A stretch of DNA of 64,000 nt. It comes from Apiosordaria backusii (lineage: Eukaryota > Ascomycota > Sordariomycetes > Sordariales > Lasiosphaeriaceae). How positions within the stretch are numbered: position 1 is the stretch's first letter; each line of letters starts with the position of its first letter. This document shows positions 11,083 through 22,230 of the stretch, one piece after another. The stretch is taken from contig JAUKTV010000004.1 of assembly GCA_030549205.1 (NCBI GenBank), positions 2,604,001 to 2,668,000 on the forward strand. The letters run 5' to 3'. The notes under the pieces were generated by a model that searched no databases, was not told the origin of the DNA, and saw nothing but the letters and a program-made list of their open reading frames with translations. The position numbers were made by a program, and so were the translations under genes.

Positions 11083-13419
11083 TCAATGCCCCCCCACCCC
11101 TCCCCACCTTAACCTCAACCCATCCGTCCACCTCGCATAAAGCAAATCACTCAACGCCTTGCAATGCTCCATCCCCTGCGCCGCCGGTCTCCCCGGAAAC
11201 TTGGCCTCCAGCGCCGCCATCGCCATCTTCTCCTTGTCTCTCTCCCTGCTCTCCCTACTACTTTCCCTCTCCCTCTCCCTATCCCTATCCCTCGATTCCT
11301 TATCTGGCGACACCGATCTCCCATTCACCACCTGCCCCTGCCCCCCGCCTCCTGGTTGGGTTATCCCCAAGGCATTGTTATTATTATTAATATCCACCAC
11401 CCCGATGGTACTCTCCCTCCTCCTCCTATGAGACGCGAGATGTGGGTTCTCCTGGGACATGATGAGTTTGGTTGGCGAACTTGACAACAGTCCAGGTGGT
11501 GGTTGTGGTTGTTGTGAAGTTGCTTTCGTCCTCTGGTCTTTGATCACCGTGCCCCCCCCTTGTGGTGTCCCCTCGCTAGGTGTTTGTTTGTGCTGTTGTT
11601 GATATTGCTGTTGCTGTTGCTGCTGCTGCTGCTGCTCCCGAGAAATAAACGCATTGCTTAATTTAGCGTCTTGTGACACGGTAGCCATTATGCTTCTCAG
11701 CAAGTGATACGACCCCTCCGGGTCAACCGCATCCAAATGCGCCAACGCATCTGACAACCGCGCCAGCGCCTCCCTCTTTGCTGAACCGGCTGTCTGGGCG
11801 TGTAATTCATCCAAACAAGGCTCCAAAGCCTTGTTGTAGAGCCTCCTCCCCAGGAAGGCTTCTTTACTGTGAGGTTCTACCGGTGCTTGGTAAGACCATG
11901 ATGTTGGCGGCCGATTTTCACTATTGTCATGGACAAACGAGTCGGTAGGGGAGGACCCGCCAAAATGAGAAGGGTTTGTCGAAGTGTCGGAAGGCACCCG
12001 GCGAAAGAGGCGCATGGTGGAGCCCGAATTGCCGAAAGACATGTCTGGTTGTAGTGGACGCTTGGACACAATGGACGCACGGGGTGAGCCGTTGGAGACG
12101 TGGCGGTTGGCTTGTTGGCTTTGACGGAGGGACTGCCGGCGGACTGTTGATTTCCGGACGGTGCTGGGGGTGGTGGGCTGGAGGGGCCCGTCTTTGACGT
12201 CGAGTTTATGCATGGCGTCTTCTATCCCGTGGACGACGGATGGTTTTCTGGACCTGACGGTGCCCCGTTTGGGCGGGACCACAGATTTGACCGTGTCAAA
12301 TACCCACTCGTCTGCCTCGTCTTTCGGAGAGATGGTCTGTAGCGTCTCTTGATAATAAACCGGCATCTTGACACGGTCTGCCTTAGCGTCGGCGACTTGC
12401 TTGCGGTAGATGAGCTCTTGCAGAGCCTCCACTTTGCCGGCTGAACGAACGAACCGATGCTTAAGCAGTTCCTTTGCGGTAGGCCGGTGGTCTGGGTCTT
12501 TGACCAGACACTGTGCGATAAAGTCCTTGAACTCCTTACTGAACTTGCCCTCGAGTCTGGGAGGGGGTTGCTTTGGGATCTGGAAGAGGACCTTCATGGG
12601 GTGCGTCTGGGCATGTGGTGGCTCGCCAAGTGCAAGCTCAATAGCTGTGATGCCTAGTGACCAGATATCTGCCTTGAAATCATAGCCTGCTTGCTGGATG
12701 ACCTCGGGGGCCATCCAAAAGGGGGTCCCAACAAAGGTGTTGCGCTGCGACTTCATATGTGTCAACTGAGCTGCAACACCAAAGTCGGCGAGCTTGACTT
12801 TGCCACTTTCTGACAACAAGACATTGGCAGCCTTGATGTCGCGGTGAATTTTGCCCTCTGAATGGAGATATTCCAGACCCAGCAGCAGTTCTCGGCAGAT
12901 AATGGCAATATGGACCTCTGGGAAGACACCCGGCTTGAGCTGCAATGTAACTGTTAGAGAGGCGCATCGCCAAGAATCTCGATAAAGTGCATGCATACCA
13001 GGTCGAGACAGGAGCCTCCTCCCAGATATTCCATCACGATCCACAGCTTGTGTCCGCGCAAAAAGCTGGCCTTGTACTGGGTAACATGGCTGCTGGCGCA
13101 TGTGCTGAGCACTGAGATTTCTTGTTGGATTTCATGAATGTCATCGTCACTGGACTCGAGATCGATCTGTGCGCAACACAATCACATTAATATCACAGAA
13201 AGGCCGAGACAAGTTGAGTGACAAAAAAAATGACAAAATCATACATGTTTGATTGCGACTGTCTCGCCTGTCTTTTTCTCAATGGCCTTGTAGACAACGC
13301 CAAAGCTGCCGCCTGCGTCAAGTTGTTAGTTTTGATGTTCCAGAGCAAAGGCGCAATGCCTACTCACGGCCAAGCTCCTCCAGGACCTGGTAGTGGTTTG
13401 CGACGCCTTCGTCTGCCAT
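11083..13419 (-). CDS. sid1 (sepL): GCK-III/Ste20-like kinase, Sid1/SepL type
   Basis: Serine/threonine kinase of the septation initiation network, orthologous by family features to fission-yeast Sid1 and Aspergillus SepL, which act at the spindle pole body to trigger septum formation. Exons on the minus strand: 13419-13368, 13312-13245, 13166-12999, 12939-11083 (2145 nt, 714 aa). The kinase domain is at about residues 9-265: Gly loop GRGSFGVVYKA, VAIKHIDLESSDDD, catalytic HRDIKAANVLL, DFGVAAQL, activation-segment GTPFWMAPEVIQQ and WSLGITAIELALGEPP. Behind it lie a basic Ser/Thr-rich linker, a poly-Gln tract, a charged Arg/Glu repeat and a short conserved C-terminus ending near LLYARWTDGLRLRW. 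All kinase residues needed for activity are present. It lies head-to-head with CYK3, another cytokinesis gene. Paralogous GCK kinases (Mst3/Kic1-like) are the main alternative. Confidence 0.9.
11591..11636. repeat. CTG/CAG microsatellite coding poly-Gln
   Basis: Imperfect trinucleotide run (TGCTGT/TGCTGC) inside the SID1 reading frame, read on the minus strand as an uninterrupted glutamine tract of about ten residues followed by Tyr/Gln/His. Likely length-polymorphic. Confidence 0.9.
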
Positions 13420-14916
13420 TGCGACTCTTTTGGTTTGTCAGGCGCAAGATGCAGCGAAGCACAACAGCGACAGTGGCGAGACGTCGTTGCGCTCTGCCCA
13501 CACGCGATTGTGGAGAAAGGGTGGTTTGTGGATGGAGCAGATCGAGTTCGTTGGGTCGGGTCTGCCCTGGGTCGCAAATCGATCGAGTGGTAGGCGGGGA
13601 CTCAAGCTTAAAAGCAACCGAGCGCAACCTGGGTCCTGGACTCGTCGCCTTCCAAACCTCGATGGTCGCGGAGAAGACCTGAACAAAAGAGGAAGGATAG
13701 GGAGGGCGGGAGAGGCGGAGGCGGAGAGAGGGAGGAGGGAGTTCGGACGATTTCTTTCCTAGAGATGGGATCCTAGCTCGAGAAAGGGAAACACCGCCCG
13801 CGTTGCGCCTGTGTCAGCCGTTCGCTATTAAACCTGGGTCTGGTGTTCTCAGTTGGCGGCTTGGTTGTCCGGGTACTGCGTTTGGCGGGCACGGGCCATT
13901 GTTTACTTTGAGATGCTTAATGCTAGCGGTAGGGCGGACCCTGGACGAGTTTCGGAGTGCCGCCCGGATCTGCAGCGGTCTTTTAGGGATTAATGAGATG
14001 CTGTAACCGTCCAGCAGTTTGGGCAGTTGGGACCAGAATCATGGTGTTTTTCCTGTCTTCTCCACGGCAGCGGGCAGAAAACGGGTCAAGACAGGTCTTG
14101 AAGAGCCGGCGCTTCTTCTACTGCGAAAAAAGTTGGCCGGTCCTGCAGCTTCGGTGCGTCCTGCATTCCACTGCTTGGAACCACTTGGAGGAGTGCATCC
14201 TGCAGCTCAAGGACAGCCCACTTGGGCCAATCACCATGACCCTCGACCAAACGCCCGGCACTTGGGGCGGCATGCTACCGAAAGCCTTGCTTGGCCCTAA
14301 TTGGCAGGTGGGCGTCGGTGGGGTTGTGTCCGGTTGCCCCGCGCAACGCGACAGCTCTCGTGGGAGCTTGGGCCTTGCTTTCGACCGCCCTTGGACTTGC
14401 TCGACTAAGGAACAATCCTGGTTGACAAAATGTCCGCCGGCTGTTACCTTTCGTCTACTACAACTTGAACTCCACGAGCAGTGGGGGAACTAAGGCCTGG
14501 GATCCCTTCGCCTGCATTTCTTCCTGTCGTCACTTTTTGTTGTGAAGCCCGCGCAGTGAAGTTCCTTGTTTCTGTCGTCCACTGGTCCTTGGTGTTCTGG
14601 CCTTGGCCTTGGATGGCGCTGCTCCTCAACATCTCCACAACTGCACTGCTTGCTTCCCAGCCCCCAGCTGAGTACGATTCTTAGGCTGGTGCCGTCATCA
14701 TCAATATTCTGTGCGAGTGCAGCTTCAACTGGCCGTTTGGCGCGCAACAACCACCTGTGTACCTGCATTGTTAACGACGACCAGTGCGAGTCTTCGGACG
14801 ACCGTGGCACCATTATTTGCGCCGAGTCGCAGCAGCGACGACGACATCATTGTACAGGGGCACCTTGCGACCGCTTTATTGTACCTTCCAGCTTTGACGA
14901 TTGAAGATTCGCAAAA
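13420..14916. other. Shared SID1/CYK3 divergent promoter region
   Basis: 1.5 kb between start codons of two divergent genes. It contains no open frame with recognisable homology. The CYK3 side (14500-14900) is CT- and GA-rich, as expected of a fungal 5' leader. Confidence 0.5.
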
Positions 14917-17900
14917 ATGGTGCCCGCGCCATTACCATTACCAACGCGATTCCCGTGCTGGGTGAGGGCGGTTTATTCTTGGGGAGGAGAGGTTCGTGCG
15001 ATGCGATTATTGTTTTCTTTTTTTTTCTCGGCTCAGGGACTCAGCTAACCGCAATGTTTTGTTCTTTTGTTCTAGAGCAAGCGAGATCTTGGATTTATTG
15101 AGGGAGATTTAATTGAATGTCTGAATGCTGGCGACGGCTCGTGGTGGACAGGTCGTTTATTTCGTGACAGAAGAGCGGTCGGCTTGTTCCCGTCTAATTT
15201 TGTCGAAGTATTGCCCGAGACGTTTCGCCCAACGACGAGGTCAACAAGTCCCTTACCAAATGGCAATACGCCGAGTCCCAAAAATACGCCACAAAAATCG
15301 AGGACGTTTCGGAAACCTTTCGAGGCTTATGCAAAAGCGCCGCATTATACAACAGCAAAGGTGCCAGAAACATTCAAAGATGGCTACAAGAAAGAAAACA
15401 CTACTCCAGTTGCCCGATCACGCGATACATCGGTCAATTCTATGGATAATACGTCCCCAGTCCGGCAACCTACCAGACGAGAACGAGAGGTATCGCCCGC
15501 ACCTCCCTCAACTTCCAGTTATAATCACCGAGCGCCATCCCCGGCTCCCATTCATCACCAAAACTATGGATCTAGAAGTCCTTCACCCATGCCTGAATAT
15601 CATCCTCATCATGCTGGCTCCAGGACACCATCTCCCGCTCCTCCTCAACAGCACAACTACATCTCAAGGTCTCCATCACCGGCACCACCGCAGGGCATGG
15701 GATACAACCCACGGGCTGTATCACCCGCACCACCACACCACGGGGGTTATGACATGAGAGCACCTTCACCAGCGCCACCACCACACAATGCTTATGGCAT
15801 GAGAGCAGCATCTCCAGCACCACCACAACACGGTAGTTACGGCATGAGAGCAGCATCACCAGCACCTCCACAGCATCATGATTACGATTCGAGGGCGCCG
15901 TCTCCCGCTCCTCCACAAGATAACGGCTTCGACTCAAGAGCACCATCTCCTGCCCCGTCATATATTCCCTACAGACCCCCCGAGGCTAGACAACAGAACA
16001 CATTCCACCAAAGTTTCGACTCGACAATGTCCTCTGGGCCACCTCTCTCTCACCGCCATCATGTTCATCACATGAGTTTGGAAAGAAACAACTCTCCAGC
16101 ACCTCCTCAGCATGGGAGACAGCACACGTATCATCTCAGTCTCGACCGAACTATCACAGACAGATCCGATTCGCCCCCTCCGCCTCCCCCGCCCCCCCAC
16201 CGCACGAAGGTCACGAGACAGGAATCCCAATTTTCCCAAGACGAGGGTTACTTTACTGGTATGTCTAGGGAACAATCGGCGCTGTCAAGAGGAAACTCCA
16301 ATGCCTCGTATGGGCAGAGCAACATTTCCAGACAGCACTCGAATGCATCATATGAACCGCCACAGCAAACAGGCTATGAAACCCCCAGGATGCTTACGCC
16401 GTGCCCGCCTTCCCCCGGAGCACTTGATGGTCTTACACCATCACCGCTGAGAGAAGCCATGGATGATGTGATGGAACAATTAGATGCTCTGGGTGGCGGT
16501 CGTGAGGAGTCTCCAGAACCACCCCCATTGGATCCCTGGTCGCCTGCTTCGTTTGATATGGTGCATGCGCGTTCGAGAAAGAAGCGGGCCCATCAGCTAC
16601 GGCCCAATACATCGATGGGAATACCGCATCATATTGATGAAGGCTACGAAACAAACAGTGGCACTGCCGACTCGTCGCAGGAGCCAACGCCTCTCGACAA
16701 CTCTCAGGAGCCACATGTACCACAGCTCAGCAACTACGTCGAGCGTATGGAATCGAGGCTGAGAACTATGCACCAGCACAAGGCTACTGTTGCCGACGAG
16801 GACGAGGCTCCTCCACCGCCACCTAAGAGCAGCATGTATGACAGGCCAAAGTCCTCGATGGGTATGGATGCGCAACCTGAGCAGAAGCTTAGGCACAAAA
16901 AGTCTGGCTACGAAGTTGGCCGGCAGATCCTGAACAGGACCTTTACCACCAAGACCAACTCCACGAATAGCTCATCGGCCACCCAGAGTACCGATCGGAG
17001 TTTGATGAGCGGGGTGTCAGCAGGAGGAATCAGTGCGACGAGCGCCGGCAGCCTTGCACGCAAGAATCGGAGTAGGGCCCACAGCGCGCTTGGTCTGCGG
17101 GATCTTCTCGACACGGACAGCGGCCGACCAGAGACCCCCTTTTCAGGAGTCACTTATCACAGTAGCCATGCATCGGAGCACCCAAATCAGCAACAGCGGT
17201 CCAAGTCGCAACTGGGGTTTACAGAGGACCCCATGCCTGCTCTCCCCGGTCTTGGAGGTCTGGTCACCCCCAAGCCGAAGAAGCAAAATTTCATCAAGCG
17301 TATCTTGGAGTCTGCGAAGACTGGAGTGGCTAGCACGAGAGGGAGCATTGCCGCCGCTGGAGCTAGTACCTCCAATCTTTCTTCCTCATCGAATCGTTCC
17401 ACGCCTACACTCGCATCCATGTCCTCTGCGGCGTTGCTTCCTAGCAAGATGGGACCCCCGAGAGACATGGGCATGGGGGGTGGTGTTGACTGGGTGCAAG
17501 TTCGACGTGATGTGAACCGCTCAAACTCGTTGAGCTTCAACGAAAAGATTGAGAGAAAAGAGAGATGTCAGATGCTGGATTATCCAGCGCTTGATCCAGT
17601 CGATGAGCTGTACAACAGCATTGACGGTGACGAAGGAGCTGATGGGATGCCGGTCGCTGAGCCGATCAACTATCATGCAATTAATCTGAGCCAGGTCGAC
17701 AAGAATTCCAGGTTTTTGACGAATCTTGCTCCGACTACCACGGCGATTACACTGGCGACGACATATGTGTGCCGCCCCTATCGCAGCGATGTTCAGAGAC
17801 TTCGTGCTATCTTTACTTGGGTGGCTGAGAATATTTCCTGGGAAGAGGACTTTGAGGGTGAGGTTGATACCAGACAAGTCATTCAGTCCAAACGTGGGTG

Positions 17901-19203
17901 TGCCGAAGAATATGCGGTCTTGGTGTTGGAAATGTGCGCTGCCGTTGGCCTCAGCTGTGAAGTTGTTCGTGGCTACCTGAAGACTCCAGGAGAGATCCCA
18001 GAGGTCAACATTATGCCCAGGTCAAACCACTGGTGGAATGCTGTCCTGGTGGATAACGAGTGGCGCATCATGGACTGCTGCCTCGCCAGTCCATCCAACC
18101 CCAAGCGTGCTTTGTACTCGACTCACAGCACCTCTTCTGCCGACCCCTGGTGGTTCCTTGTCCGTCCGTCTGAAATCTGCTGGACGCATATTCCAGAACA
18201 CCACGCGCAGCAGCACATGTGTCCGCCTGTCGCTCACGAGACCCTCCTCAACCTCCCCTGCGCTTGCCCACCTTTCTTCAAGAACGACCTGCAAATGGTG
18301 GATTACAACACCTCCTTGGTTCGCATCGAAGACCTCGAGATGGTCCACGTCAAGTTCAACGTTCCCCCCGATGTCGAAGTAGCCGCCGAAGTCGAAGTCC
18401 GGGCCTACTCTCGAGACATGGACGGCGACCTGTTCGAGTCGGGCGACGTGGTCAAGAAGCGCGCTCTCGCCCAGGCGGAATGGCACGGCGGCGTAAAGCG
18501 GTACACAGTCAAGGCCCTCCTCCCCGGCGATGAGGGAACCGGCGTTTTGAAAATCTACGCCGGCAAGCGTGGCTTGATGCACAGCATCAAGGACATCCCC
18601 CATCCCCTGGCTTTTGCCCTGCCAGTAATCCACACGGGCGAGAACCCCCCTTATGAGTTCGTCACCCGCCACCCTACCCCTCACGCCCAGAGGCACGACA
18701 TCTACGTTGTTCAGCCCCAGTGTCAGCGTCTGGCGTTGAACAATACTTTTGTATTTGCCATCCGTCAGCACCCGAGTTCTGCGGCCATCACGCCCGTGTC
18801 GCCTACCGAGGGCAGGGGAGGGGCGAGCCCGATACCGTTTATGCGGCCTGGTAGTGCCATGAGCATGACTAGTTCGGCGGCTGGGTCCATGCCGAGCACG
18901 ACGGCGTCCAACAGCAGCGGCGGCGGGGGCAGTGGATCGCACAAGCCGGCCAAGCTGGCCATCCAGACGCCGGGGGGCAAAATTTTGAGGTTGATGAGGA
19001 AGGAGGAGAGGAGGGGGGTTGGGATCGCGGGGAAGATCATGTCGCCTAGTTCTTCGGGGTTGCATAATGAAGAGGATGCGGGCGATGGGGGCCTGTGGGA
19101 GACGATTATCAAGTGTAGCGAACGGGGTGTTTGGAGGGGGTTGGTTTTGGCGGATAGGACGGCGAGGTGGTGTGTTTTTGCCGAGTGGGTTTGTGAGGGC
19201 TAA
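14917..19203 (+). CDS. cyk3: Cyk3-like SH3/transglutaminase-like cytokinesis protein
   Basis: Cyk3-family protein that acts with the contractile ring and chitin synthase during septation. Exons 14917-14991 and 15076-19203 (4203 nt, 1400 aa). The N-terminal SH3 domain (about residues 13-72) is completed only by splicing: PCWVRAVYSWGGE joins SKRDLGFIEGD, then AGDGSWWTGRL and VGLFPSNFVEVL. Residues 175-320 hold tandem SPAPP-containing repeats. There follow poly-Pro and Ser-rich disordered regions and a transglutaminase-like core (about 925-1055) with RAIFTWVAENISW, KRGCAEEYA (Cys967), SNHWWNAV (His1010) and WRIMDCC (Asp1025). A conserved beta-rich C-terminal region follows (HVKFNVPPDVEV, GVLKIYAGKRG). 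The start was chosen because it supplies the first SH3 strand. All three residues of a transglutaminase triad are present. It is transcribed away from SID1. Confidence 0.93.
15530..15960 (+). repeat. Tandem repeats coding SPAPP-x-HxxY-x-xR units in CYK3
   Basis: About nine imperfect 48-57-bp units. Each encodes roughly R-[AS]-x-SPAPP, then a His/Gln/Asn-rich linker ending in Tyr or Phe (for example GYDMRAPSPAPPPHNAYGM and SYGMRAASPAPPQHHDY). Two adjacent units at 15790-15860 are nearly identical in DNA, indicating recent duplication. Repeated PxxP motifs could serve as SH3 ligands; that is inference. Confidence 0.88.
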
Positions 19204-20074
19204 GCTTTTTTTGCCTTGCCTACATGGTGGGATGATATATACGGGTCGCCGGGTTGGTCAAGGGACATAATAATATGGGTTCAAAATGTTGGATTGTGTG
19301 GTGTTGGGTTATTGTTGGAATATATGGGAGCGGAGTGGGCGATGTTGGAATGTTCTATATAACAAAGCGCAAAGCGGGATGTCTGTCTGAAGCATATATA
19401 ACATATATGTGGGTGTTGTGTTTGACAAGCGTGTTGGAAGGGAAAGCGCGCGGTATAGCAAAGGGACATTTGTTTCTTTTTCGCTTCATTATCATTATTT
19501 TTTTTTATTTGAAAGAGAGCCAAAGCCTGGGAATTATGGAAATTTGCATATAGCAGGGGCGTTGTATCATTAGGCACTTTTTTTGTTTTCTCAGTTTATT
19601 TTATCTGCTTGTGTTTTTGTGGGGAGTTGTCGAGATCTTTGGCTGGAATCCGGCGGGTGTGTGGGTGTGCAGATAGGTGTAGTAGTGTGGTAGTGTGTAT
19701 GTTTCCAGGAGAAGAAGAAAATAATGGTGTTTATATCGTCTTTATGTTGAAGTGTGGAAGCTATGTGTTATATGGATTCAAATATCAGAGGGTGAGATCG
19801 AGATGTAAACAGAACAAGAAAATGAGAGAAGCAAATGATTAGAACACCTTGTTCAAAATACCTGGCGGCTTCACATGCAACAAGCTCAAGTTCTTTGGAG
19901 GTTTCAATGCTGAACACGTAGGTACTCAGCCTGGTATTTCTACAGGTATCTCATGCTATTCATAAAAGTGATTTCCTGAGGACTGGACAGGCTGTGTGTT
20001 TCGTGTTGACCACGACCCAAAATGTCAAAAGGAGAGATATATCTATTGTACCAGCAAATAGGGTATGAAAAAAA
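19204..20074. other. CYK3 3' flank
   Basis: AT/GT-rich region downstream of CYK3, likely 3' UTR and intergenic spacer before the minus-strand 5S gene. Short open frames lack recognisable domains. Confidence 0.5.
20067..20074 (-). terminator. T-run terminator of the 5S rRNA gene
   Basis: A run of A residues on the plus strand, i.e. T residues directly after the 3' end of the minus-strand 5S gene. This is the usual RNA polymerase III stop signal. Confidence 0.75.
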
Positions 20075-20193
20075 ACATACAACACCAGGGATTCCCCAGT
20101 GGTCACCCACCTGAGTACTAGTCTGGCGATCAGCTGTTTGACTCGGGCAGAGCGGACGGGATGCCGTATTTTCAGCTGTCTGTGGTCGTATGT
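20075..20193 (-). rRNA. 5S ribosomal RNA
   Basis: 119-nt 5S rRNA gene read on the minus strand. It starts ACATACGACC and ends GTTGTATGT; these ends pair into helix I (nine pairs, one G-U). Conserved parts are the ATCCCGTCCGCTCTGCC loop region and the internal promoter/box C region ACTAGTACTCAGGTGGGTG, followed by ACCACTGGGGAATCC. CAGCTG occurs on both sides of the helix II/III region and can pair. It is a single dispersed copy between protein genes, as in Neurospora and other Pezizomycotina. A T run follows the 3' end. Whether this copy is expressed cannot be seen from sequence; the helix I and box regions look intact. Confidence 0.94.
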
Positions 20194-20775
20194 GATAGTT
20201 GTTGTCGACTTTCTGGCTTATATCCGGATTCGATGCACACACCGTTGTTGGAAATTGGAAGCTTTGGAACTTCCAAAACAAAAAAGAAAAGCAGGAGTGA
20301 CGTGATGAACTCTTGGCTGGAGAAAGCTCTTGGATGAGTGAATGGCCCCACATTTATTGCCCCTCCTGCTCTCAAATATTCTCCTCAAGATAATCTAGTT
20401 GCTCTATGGCTTGTCTAAGGGAGCTGTTATTTTTTACAAGGCTTGACGAATACTCCGGTCTTTTCTACATCACGTATACAAGAAAGTGGCTAAAACAAAG
20501 GAGTGTGGTGGCAGGTTTTAAAGAGCAAATTTTATTATATGTTTTAGGAAGGTCGGAGAATCTTGCGATATTGCCATCTCCGTCACCTGATTGCTGATTT
20601 GCTTGACTCTCTCTCTACTTCTCAACCGAAAGTCATTTTTTGAAGCTCATCCATTGAGCCCTCATCTCACTTACAACTTTCCATTCTCAAGCATAAACAA
20701 AAACATCACATCCATTTTCACCAATCAATCCCAGTAGCATCAATCAAAAAAGATCTCCCTTACAAACCCCAAAAA
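20194..20775. other. CAF16 promoter region
   Basis: 580 bp between the 5S gene and CAF16. The 150 bp before the ATG are rich in CA/TC and contain no ATG-started frame of note, as expected of a fungal 5' leader. No other feature seen. Confidence 0.5.
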
Positions 20776-21648
20776 ATGGCGCCCCCTTCCGGACCCCCCT
20801 CCCTAATAACCAACAACCTATCCTACTCGTTCCCCGACCACTCCACCGGCCTCTCCTCCATCACCCTCTCCCTGCCCCCCCGCTCTCGCACCCTCCTCAT
20901 CGGCGCCAACGGCGCAGGCAAGACCACCCTCCTCCGCCTCCTCGCCGGCAAACGCCTCGCCCCAGCCGGCACCATCTCCATCGGCGGGAACGACCCCTTC
21001 AAAGTCGGCCTCGAGGGTGTCACCTACCTCGGCCTGGAATGGGTCCTCAACGCCATCGTCCGCACCGACATCGGCGTCGACGAGCTCCTCCGCTCCGTCG
21101 GCGGGGACCAGTACCCTTCCCGCCGTGACAAGCTCGTCTCCGTGCTTGACATCGACACCCGGTGGCGGATGCACGCCGTTTCTGACGGTGAGCGCAGGCG
21201 CGTGCAGCTTGCGATGGGTTTGATCCGTCCGTGGACGATCTTGCTGCTGGATGAGATCACCGTCGACTTGGATGTCTGGTCGCGGAGCCAGTTTCTGGCG
21301 TTTTTGAAAAAGGAGACGGAGGAGAGGGAGTGCACCGTCGTGTATGCGACGCACATCCTGGATAATCTAGCCGGGTGGCCGACGCACTTGGTGCATATGC
21401 ATCTCGGGACTGTGGTGGAGTGGGGGACTACGGAGGAGATGTTGGAGGAGAAGCTCGGTGGGGAGAAGGACACGGGGAACAGCAGGCTGGGCGAGCTGGT
21501 GCTGAGGTGGCTGAGGGATGACTTGGAGAGGCGGGGGCCGAGGAACCAGACCAAGAGGGGACCGGAAGGGTTGAGTTATAATTCGGGCAATCTGGGGATT
21601 GGAGGGTATGGGCTGGAGAGCAAGGCCAAGTTGGAGGAGAAGAGGTGA
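20776..21648 (+). CDS. caf16: CAF16-like soluble ABC ATPase
   Basis: Soluble, membrane-domain-free ABC ATPase of the Caf16 type (ABC-I family), associated in yeast with the CCR4-NOT transcription/deadenylation complex. Single exon, 290 aa, matching the family size. It shows one nucleotide-binding domain: Walker A GANGAGKTT at about residue 43, signature motif VSDGERRRVQL at about 136, Walker B ILLLDEITVDLDV at about 156, and a switch His in YATHILDNL. The family-specific GVTYLGLEWVLNAIVR segment is also present. No transmembrane segment is visible. The ATG lies in an A-rich context (AAAAAATGG). The last 60 residues are charged and Gly-rich, probably disordered. It converges on MKT1, with a heptad-repeat array between the two genes. 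Confidence 0.93.
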   Translation: MAPPSGPPSLITNNLSYSFPDHSTGLSSITLSLPPRSRTLLIGANGAGKTTLLRLLAGKRLAPAGTISIGGNDPFKVGLEGVTYLGLEWVLNAIVRTDIGVDELLRSVGGDQYPSRRDKLVSVLDIDTRWRMHAVSDGERRRVQLAMGLIRPWTILLLDEITVDLDVWSRSQFLAFLKKETEERECTVVYATHILDNLAGWPTHLVHMHLGTVVEWGTTEEMLEEKLGGEKDTGNSRLGELVLRWLRDDLERRGPRNQTKRGPEGLSYNSGNLGIGGYGLESKAKLEEKR

Positions 21649-22230
21649 TTCAACAGTAGAGAGTAAGACAGGAGAAGAGAGAATGATGGAGGGGAAAGAT
21701 AAAGTAGGATTCAACATGTAGAAAGGGATAGATAGGATGGGACGGAATACGGTTTTAACATGATACCCGGGTGCATTTAACATGGGATCTCGTGGAGATG
21801 TATTCGTATTTAGATTTAAATATCTCTTATTGCCATACGCATATCTCCTACCAACAGACAAATATGTACTCCTCAGATAGGCGTGTTTGCTCTTCCAATA
21901 CGTACATCAGCTCCCAAGTTAGGCGTGCCGATATCTTTGATAGGTCTATCATTATCTTTCTCAAGTCTGTCGTTCTCTTGCCAAGGCCTATTTATAGCTC
22001 CGAAAAGCGTATCAGTAACTTGAAAGGTATGTTTAATATCATGGAAAAGGCTCTTTGTTTCTTTAAAAGGCCTGTTTCTTTCCTTCAACGGCGTGTCAGC
22101 AACTTCGATAGGCATCAAATGGAGAATTGGATGTGTTACAGTATCGTATTCGCTCCCCTACGGACTGTATTTTCGCTGTTTTCGCTAGCTAGCTATGCCC
22201 ATCGCCATCAAAGGCCACCACCGCCACACA
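21649..22230. other. CAF16-MKT1 intergenic spacer with repeat array
   Basis: Convergent spacer of about 580 bp. Its middle is filled by the 21-bp degenerate repeat array listed separately; the rest is AG-rich 3' flank of CAF16 and a short unique stretch before the end of the MKT1 frame. Confidence 0.6.
21795..22115. repeat. Degenerate 21-bp tandem repeat, about 15 units
   Basis: About 15 consecutive units of exactly 21 bp, counted from GAG at 21795 to AGGCAT at 22110. The best-kept units run from 21879 to 22109, for example AGGCCTGTTTCTTTCCTTCAA (22068) and CGGCGTGTCAGCAACTTCGAT (22089). Because 21 is seven codons, both strands stay open. The plus strand reads heptads such as RPVSFLQ, RRVSNFD, KRISNLK, RPIYSSE. 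The minus strand reads LKERNRP, EKDNDRP, IKDIGTP. No unit is a perfect copy, so the array is old. No start codon plus conserved flank was found to make it a clear gene. Confidence 0.85.

Noticed and set aside
18022..19065. Minus-strand 347-codon frame opposite CYK3
   Set aside because: No recognisable domain; CYK3 on the other strand is strongly supported by its transglutaminase-like core.
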